Shown in pieces: positions 61,371 through 64,000 of a stretch of 64,000 nt of DNA. The stretch's first letter is position 1; every line of letters starts with the position of its first letter. Location of the stretch: positions 12,135-76,134 of the forward strand of contig CAYTVG010000017.1 of assembly GCA_964441755.1 (NCBI GenBank), read 5' to 3'. The DNA is from JAUMBM01 sp964441755 (lineage in GTDB: Bacteria > Bacteroidota > Bacteroidia > Chitinophagales > Saprospiraceae). Under the pieces are notes generated by a model. The model saw only the letters and a program-made list of their open reading frames with translations. It was not told where the DNA came from and made no database searches. The position numbers and the translations under genes are program-made.

Positions 61371-62345
61371 ATGAACATTGTACTCAGTTCCTATGGCGCC
61401 AGCCTCCGCCGTGAAGACGGCCTTTTTGCTGTTACTTCGGCTGAAGGGAAGCAGCTTATACCGCCCCGGGATGTGCGCAGCATCACCGTCAGCAAAGGCG
61501 CCCGCATCAGTTCCGATGCCGTATTGCTGGCCATTGAGCATGAGATTGACGTACTTTTCGTCGATCAGGTAGGCCATCCCAAGGGGCGGGTGTGGAGCAT
61601 ACAATACGGCTCCATCTCTACCATCCGCCGCAACCAGATCGAATTTCTGTTTTCCGACAAGTCGGTCGCCTGGGTGAAGCAGCTACTGGCCGACAAGATT
61701 ACTGCCCAGATAGGCCTGTTGCTGGCCTTTCAGGCGCAGCTGGATGAGGTGGGGCAGCGCAGGGTACAGAACGTCATCAACAGCATGGATGACCATCGCG
61801 GCAAAATCCGTCAGCTCGAAGGGGCGGTCGTTGCCGATGTGGCGCCCAGCCTGCGCGGCTGGGAGGGCGCTGCCACCCGCCGCTATTTTGAGGCCCTCGC
61901 CCTGCTGGTCCCCGACGAGTATGCTTTCACCCAGCGCAGCCGCATGCCGGCCCAGGACCGCTTCAACGCCCTGCTCAACTACGGCTATGGTATCCTCTAT
62001 GGCCGCGTGGAGGGTGCCCTCATCAAGGCCGGGCTGGATCCCTACACCGGTATTTTTCACCGCGACGACTACAACCGGCCCGCGTTGGTGTACGACGTCA
62101 TTGAAAAGTACCGCGCCTGGATCGACTATATCGTGCTGCAACTGTGCCGGCAGCAGGCCTTTTCGGACGACTGCTTCCGGCAGGAAGGCGAAGGCTTGTG
62201 GCTCGACGGCCTTGGCAAGCGGATCCTCATACAGGCCGTCAATGACTACCTGTCGGAAATCATCGACTGGAACAGCCTGCGGCGCTCGCGGGCCGAGCAC
62301 ATTCAGCGGCAGGCACATGAGCTGGCCGGATTGTTTAGCCAATAA
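61371..62345 (+). CDS. cas1: Cas1 integrase
   Basis: 324 residues. The N-terminal beta domain is LSSYGASLRREDGLFAVTSA and ISSDAVLLAIEHEIDVLFVD. The catalytic domain has Glu165 in RGWEGAATRRYFEAL, His230 in GIFHRDDYNRPALVYD, and Asp242/Glu245 in VYDVIEKYRAW, the metal-binding triad for spacer integration. NALLNYGYGILYGRVEGALI is the usual helix. It works with Cas2, encoded two genes downstream. The primase-polymerase gene lies between them. Confidence 0.97.
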   Translation: MNIVLSSYGASLRREDGLFAVTSAEGKQLIPPRDVRSITVSKGARISSDAVLLAIEHEIDVLFVDQVGHPKGRVWSIQYGSISTIRRNQIEFLFSDKSVAWVKQLLADKITAQIGLLLAFQAQLDEVGQRRVQNVINSMDDHRGKIRQLEGAVVADVAPSLRGWEGAATRRYFEALALLVPDEYAFTQRSRMPAQDRFNALLNYGYGILYGRVEGALIKAGLDPYTGIFHRDDYNRPALVYDVIEKYRAWIDYIVLQLCRQQAFSDDCFRQEGEGLWLDGLGKRILIQAVNDYLSEIIDWNSLRRSRAEHIQRQAHELAGLFSQ

Positions 62346-62355
62346 GCACACGGAT

Positions 62356-63375
62356 ATGTTGTTCTGGGGAAATCAAATTACCAAACAGGCCGATCCGCTG
62401 CAAGCGATAGAGGTCGCCAGCCTGCACCAAAAAACGGCAAGCCCCAAGCCTGCCTACATCGACAAGATCCAGCAGCTCCGCGCGCTGCAGTCGATTGATA
62501 CCAAGCTGTACGGCGACGCCAAGCGGCAGCTGCCCTACTTCGTTTTTTCCACCTTCCACCCCGCCGTCAGGCGCAAAGAGAATTTTTCTTCCACCACCTG
62601 CCTGCTGCTGGACCTGGACCACCTGACGGCAGCGCAGCTGTCCGTAGCGGACCTTCGGGCCAAAATACAGGCTGATGAGCGCGTGCACTGGTGCTTCCTG
62701 TCGCCGGGCGGCGACGGCCTCAAGGTGCTTTTTTTGCTCGACACACCCTGCCGCGATGCGGGGCAGTACAGCGCACTGTACAAGATCTTCGCACGGCAAT
62801 TTGCCGAGCAGTACCAGCTGCTTAGCGTCATCGACATGAGCACCCACGACGTGAGCCGCGCCTGTTTCATCAGCTGGGACCCCGACAGCTACTTCAATCC
62901 CCTGCCCTGCCTGCTCAACTGGCAGGCGATACTGCCGATGGACGATGCCGATGCAGGCTTTTTTCAGGCAAAAAGCGCCACGGATACGGTCAGGCAGCAG
63001 CAGCCAGCCGCGGCGGCGCCTGAGCAGGAGCCCGGGGGCGATATTTTGGTAAAAATCAGGGCGGCACTGGCGCCTGAGCGGCCGCGGCCGCCCAAGCGGG
63101 AGGCATTTGTGCCAGAGGAAATCAACCAGCTGCTGCCCGACCTGCGGGAATACCTGCGGGAGCGGCACATTGAACTGATGGAGGCACGGCCTATACAGTA
63201 CGGGCGACAGTTGCAAATGCGGGCTGGTATACACACAGCGGAGCTCAATTTGTTTTTTGGAAAGCGGGGATTTTCATTGGTAAAAACCACCAAAACCGGC
63301 ACCCATCCGGAGCTGGTAGATTTGTGTCACCGCATTATTCAAGACTGGCTGTACCAAAATAATTTCGGCTCATGA
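62356..63375 (+). CDS. CRISPR-associated primase-polymerase (CAPP, VirE/BT4734-like N-terminus)
   Basis: 339 residues from ATG 62356. A longer open frame to 61744 only re-reads cas1. LLLDLDHLT holds the metal-binding pair Asp86/Asp88. HWCFLSPGGDGLKVLFLL (111-128) and DMSTHDVSRACFISWDPDSY (160-179) are the remaining prim-pol/BT4734-like motifs. A Pro/Arg-rich linker leads to a helical C-terminal domain. Prim-pols encoded beside cas1 and cas2 are described as CAPPs and can prime and extend DNA, implicating them in making or completing prespacers. It overlaps cas2 by 4 bp, and is coupled to it. Confidence 0.85.
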   Translation: MLFWGNQITKQADPLQAIEVASLHQKTASPKPAYIDKIQQLRALQSIDTKLYGDAKRQLPYFVFSTFHPAVRRKENFSSTTCLLLDLDHLTAAQLSVADLRAKIQADERVHWCFLSPGGDGLKVLFLLDTPCRDAGQYSALYKIFARQFAEQYQLLSVIDMSTHDVSRACFISWDPDSYFNPLPCLLNWQAILPMDDADAGFFQAKSATDTVRQQQPAAAAPEQEPGGDILVKIRAALAPERPRPPKREAFVPEEINQLLPDLREYLRERHIELMEARPIQYGRQLQMRAGIHTAELNLFFGKRGFSLVKTTKTGTHPELVDLCHRIIQDWLYQNNFGS

Positions 63376-63842
63376 GGCCCGCCCGGCGCGAATTCGACCT
63401 GGTCGAGCGGCTGAAGATGCTCAGCGAATCGGGCTTCAGCGAAGAGCTCCCCATGGATCCTGAGATCGACGAACTCGACAGCCTGTCGACACGACTCGAG
63501 CGCATACTAGGCATCGTCAATAACCAACCTGTCAAAGCCACAGAAATGACTTATCTCATCATGTACGACATCCGGAGCAACAAGGTGCGGACGCTGGTAG
63601 CCAAATACCTCAAGAAGAATGGCTGCATACGCATACAGAAGTCTGTCTTCCTCGCCAGGTCCGAACATAAGCAATTTAAGAATATTGTGGACACCCTCGC
63701 GAAGGTCAACAGCTACTACGAAAATAAAGACAGTATACTGCTGGCGCCGATCAACACCACCGACCTGCGCGCTATGCAGGTGATTGGCAAAGATTTGCAG
63801 ATTGACATACTGCAGAATCCGCCCAATACGCTGTTTTTTTGA
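63372..63842 (+). CDS. cas2: Cas2 with N-terminal extension
   Basis: 156 residues. The Cas2 ferredoxin-like core starts near residue 59 (MTYLIMYDIRSNKVRTLVAK, then KNGCIRIQKSVFLARSEHKQ) and ends with LQIDILQNPPNTLFF. The 58 residues before it are charged and probably helical (FDLVERLKMLSESGFSEELP). ATG 63372 overlaps the CAPP stop (ATGA), which favours the long form. ATG 63546 would give a normal-length Cas2. Cas2 bridges two Cas1 dimers in the spacer-integration complex. The extension could dock the CAPP. Confidence 0.92.
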   Translation: MRPARREFDLVERLKMLSESGFSEELPMDPEIDELDSLSTRLERILGIVNNQPVKATEMTYLIMYDIRSNKVRTLVAKYLKKNGCIRIQKSVFLARSEHKQFKNIVDTLAKVNSYYENKDSILLAPINTTDLRAMQVIGKDLQIDILQNPPNTLFF

Positions 63843-64000
63843 GTTTTTGGATATTAATCGGCTTAGCTTCTCCATCGTCTGCACCGGAGTATAGTTCTAC
63901 CTGAACCAGATCAATTCAAAAAACACGGCAAAACAGATGTACAACTATACCTCACGCCGCAAGGTTTTGTGCATTAGAGAATAGCTGAAAATTTGGGGTT
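63843..64000. other. End of window, no array seen
   Basis: 158 bp after cas2 with no direct repeat, hairpin or gene that I can support. It could be leader sequence if a CRISPR array lies beyond the window. Confidence 0.4.

Noticed and set aside
61744..62355. Upstream extension of the CAPP frame
   Set aside because: This part only re-reads cas1 in another frame. The prim-pol homology starts at ATG 62356.
63843..64000. CRISPR array directly after cas2
   Set aside because: No direct repeat occurs in the 158 bases available. An array may lie outside the window but cannot be claimed.

Overview
The window looks like a chromosomal segment of a free-living member of the Bacteroidota, probably Saprospiria-like (inference). 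The grounds are several proteins with type IX secretion (T9SS) C-terminal sorting domains, one gliding-motility-type (CHU_C) C-terminus, TPR plus membrane plus AraC-type HTH regulators, a TAnnTTTG/TTTG promoter of the phylum's type, and fairly GC-rich coding with weak ribosome binding sites. No rRNA, tRNA or complete transposase was recognised.

Layout. 1-7.6 kb: a partial DUF5107/TPR gene, then a translationally coupled trio (PSCyt1/DUF1549/DUF1553 lipoprotein, Tat-exported DUF1501 protein, DUF2231/cytochrome/LRR protein). 7.6-14.2 kb: a complete trpEGDCFBA operon on the minus strand. Its leader holds an apparent ribosome-mediated attenuator: a 22-codon peptide with three consecutive Trp codons, an antiterminator pairing and an intrinsic terminator. 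14.5-25.7 kb: three paralogous TPR/HTH regulators interleaved with secreted proteins and a decayed T9SS-domain remnant. 25.8-38.0 kb: hydrolases, a DUF1801 protein, a molybdenum hydroxylase operon (2Fe-2S subunit, Mo subunit, XdhC), a lipase-like lipoprotein and a frameshifted type II NADH dehydrogenase. Long gene-end palindromes are common here, including a tandem triple terminator array. 38.4-46.2 kb: a pectate-lyase-like T9SS protein with Fn3 repeats, an ABC transporter pair, a membrane protein, and an AT-rich ketopantoate-reductase-like gene bracketed by two 65-bp palindromic direct repeats. 46.2-49.6 kb: a large CHU_C protein.

50.1-63.8 kb: a type III-A CRISPR-Cas locus, cas6-cas10-csm2-csm3-csm4-csm5, then two CARF-HEPN effectors, a RecD/Pif1-like helicase, and a cas1, CRISPR-associated primase-polymerase (CAPP) and cas2 adaptation module. 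Cas10 keeps the GGDD cyclase motif but has no visible HD nuclease domain, so interference is expected to rest on Csm3 RNA cleavage and cyclic-oligoadenylate activation of the effectors. The second effector is unusual: after CARF and HEPN it has a 33-residue tandem-repeat linker and an extra Rossmann-like C-terminal domain, possibly a signal sensor or a ring-nuclease off-switch. No intact array lies in the window. Degenerate CRISPR-like repeats sit just upstream of cas6, and the main array may lie beyond position 64000.
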